A stretch of 64,000 nucleotides of DNA from positions 1,860,001-1,924,000 of the forward strand of contig JAGTXX020000011.1 of NCBI GenBank assembly GCA_019044685.2, written 5' to 3'. Position numbers and translations under genes: made by a program. Source of the DNA: Nannochloris sp. 'desiccata'. Its lineage: Eukaryota; Chlorophyta; Trebouxiophyceae; Chlorellales; Chlorellaceae. Of the stretch, positions 62,669 to 64,000 are shown in pieces (position 1 is the stretch's first letter; every line of letters starts with the position of its first letter). The notes below the pieces were generated by a model that was not told the DNA's origin, made no database searches, and saw only the letters and a program-made list of their open reading frames with translations.

Positions 62669-64000
62669 ATGCTAAGCAAGGAAGCAACGAGACCGGCGAC
62701 AGGCCTGCGGGCTCTGACTATTTGTTTGGCATGCAGTTTGCTTTTAATAGCAGCTCAGGCTCAAGGTAATGCTTGTAGAGTATTCACAATTGATACATAT
62801 GCCTGGATCAATAGCCCATTGCTCATCCAAGACGGGAAATTAACAGACCCACCCGCGGTCGCATTCTAGCTCTCCCCCTGCCTCAATATTTCTGCCCTCT
62901 TTAAAATTGCAGATACTGGAGACTCATGTTCTGATACTCCACCCGATGCTGAATTCACATGTGCTGAACAGGAAAGACTAGATAAATGTGATAGAGATTG
63001 GATGATCGAAGGCAATTTCTGTCGAGAAACCTGTGGAAGATGCGCTCCTGCTCCGACTGCTGCACCCGCTTCTGATCCTGCACTTGCTCCTATTGTCGAG
63101 TTAGAGCCTTTAGCAGCCGAAAACACGCCTGAAATCCCAGCAGAAGTAGTTCCATTTGAAGAACCTGAGGATGAGCCTGCAGCTGCGCCCGCTCCTATTG
63201 CCGAAATGCCTCTTCCTCGTCCTCAGGTTCAAACAGAGCCTACCCCTGCCCAAGAGGAATTTCTGGAAGCGCTTGCTTCTGAGGCTGGTGTGCTATCATC
63301 CGCTCCCCCTGCAGAGAGAGAACCAACTGTTGAGAGGCTTCCTGCTTTGACCCTAGCTCCACCAAGAGAAGAAGAGCCACAGCAACCGTCCACAGCAACC
63401 AGTCCAAGAGCCATTCCAGTCGATGAAACAAGAATGAATGCAGTGCAATCTCCACCAGAATGCAATACAACCTCTGCATGGGATGTTCTTTCTTCTGACC
63501 CACAGCTTGACATTACCAGGAGAGCTGTGGAGACATTAAATTTGAAAGAGGTCTTGCAAAATCCTGAAATTCAATTTACGGTAAGCAGAAGATATATTTG
63601 AATAGTTAAACTAATCAAAGAGAGCTTCTAGAATATATTTTCAGGATGCTATCCATAGATTTGATTGAATACTGTATGATTATAATTTATCCTACTTTAT
63701 GACATCTTTCTCCTGCAGTTTTTCACTCCAACTAATGCAGCATGGAGCGCTGCCGCCACCGCCGAGCGTCGACCTCTGGCTCAACTTCTCTCCTCTCGCA
63801 ACGTTCTCCGTGACGTTATCTTCTCCCACATCATTCCCAACAGTATTATTGACGCTGATACGTTAAGAAGTACGCGTAGTATTACCCCACAGACTAATAT
63901 TCCTATATATGTGGTGCTGCCACAACCTGACGCTCAGGGTCCAGACAATATCGGCCTCATCTCTTCCGGAAGCAATGTTCGAATTGTCCAGCCTAATAAA
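62669..64000 (+). CDS. Secreted fasciclin (FAS1) protein with a Cys-rich head, 3'-partial
   Basis: Exons 62669-62765, 62913-63580 and 63719 to the window edge; in-frame GT-AG junctions. Exon 1 is a signal peptide (ALTICLACSLLLIAAQAQ). Exon 2 begins with a six-Cys ShKT-like module (CSDTPPDAEFTC, CAEQERLDKC, GNFCRETCGRC), a form common next to extracellular domains in green algae. A long Pro/Ala/Glu-rich linker follows. A FAS1 domain then starts at SAWDVLSSDPQLDITRRAVE; across intron 2 it continues with TFFTPTNAAWSAA (the FAS1 H1 motif) and DVIFSHIIPNSI (the H2-type histidine motif). The domain is cut off by the window end. FAS1 proteins mediate adhesion in cell walls or matrix. The acidic Pro-rich linker resembles the tail of the protein at 22851. 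Confidence 0.85.

Noticed and set aside
1..64000. CRISPR arrays, rRNA genes, plasmid or phage features
   Set aside because: No regularly spaced repeats, rRNA signatures or bacterial-type operons; the window is eukaryotic nuclear DNA.

Overview
The window reads as nuclear DNA of a small, compact-genome photosynthetic eukaryote, most likely a unicellular green alga (Chlorophyta). Four things point this way. Spliceosomal introns are short (about 70-240 nt), GT-AG, few per gene and often in the first codons. Plastid-type genes are present: nuclear Ycf33, a plastid-type phenylalanine hydroxylase, and ArgJ and PurK-PurE with N-terminal extensions. A plant-type 6 kDa mitochondrial ATP synthase subunit and a cysteine-rich secreted domain familiar from green algae are present. 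TGTAA, the poly(A) signal typical of green algae, lies 6-120 nt after many stop codons. The standard genetic code fits throughout. I cannot name a genus. About 37 protein genes are supported on both strands, many as divergent pairs sharing 250-580 bp. No tRNA, rRNA or CRISPR was found.

Layout. 1.0-7.8 kb: ammonium transporter, helicase-associated-domain protein, single-pass membrane protein and peroxin-3. 7.8-11.0 kb: a gene-poor accessory island with a PD-(D/E)XK nuclease-like reading frame split by a 225 bp inverted-repeat element, and a truncated NYN-domain ORF. 11.0-17.9 kb: unknown protein, EF-P, EMAPII-like tRNA-binding protein, ATP synthase 6 kDa subunit, secreted trypsin-ShKT-PAN protease, Ycf33. 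18.2-27.5 kb: C2/stress-like protein, phenylalanine hydroxylase, sulfotransferase, secreted Cys-rich protein, small membrane protein, ArgJ, GAT-like protein. 27.8-43 kb: PurK-PurE, acyl-CoA-binding protein, GCN2 kinase, BUD13, R3H protein, proteasome beta-2, J-domain protein. 43-64 kb: PPR-SMR protein, ALG11, METTL21-like methyltransferase, DEG15 protease, NF-YC, two C2 proteins, peroxisomal SDR, NDR kinase, CDK20-like kinase and the 5' part of a fasciclin protein that runs off the window.

Together these are mainly housekeeping genes: nitrogen uptake and amino-acid and purine synthesis (AMT, ArgJ, phenylalanine hydroxylase, PurKE), nutrient stress signalling (GCN2) and peroxisome biology (PEX3, DEG15 ending PKL, SDR ending SRL). 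Many first-exon or last-exon boundaries (PEX3, GCN2, ArgJ, NF-YC, ALG11, DEG15, CDK20, one C2 gene) were worked out here from splice sites and frame continuity. The most unusual object is the inverted-repeat insertion at 8.8-9.05 kb. It sits exactly at the putative active site of the nuclease-like gene, has a 12 bp target duplication and could behave as an introner-like, spliceable element.
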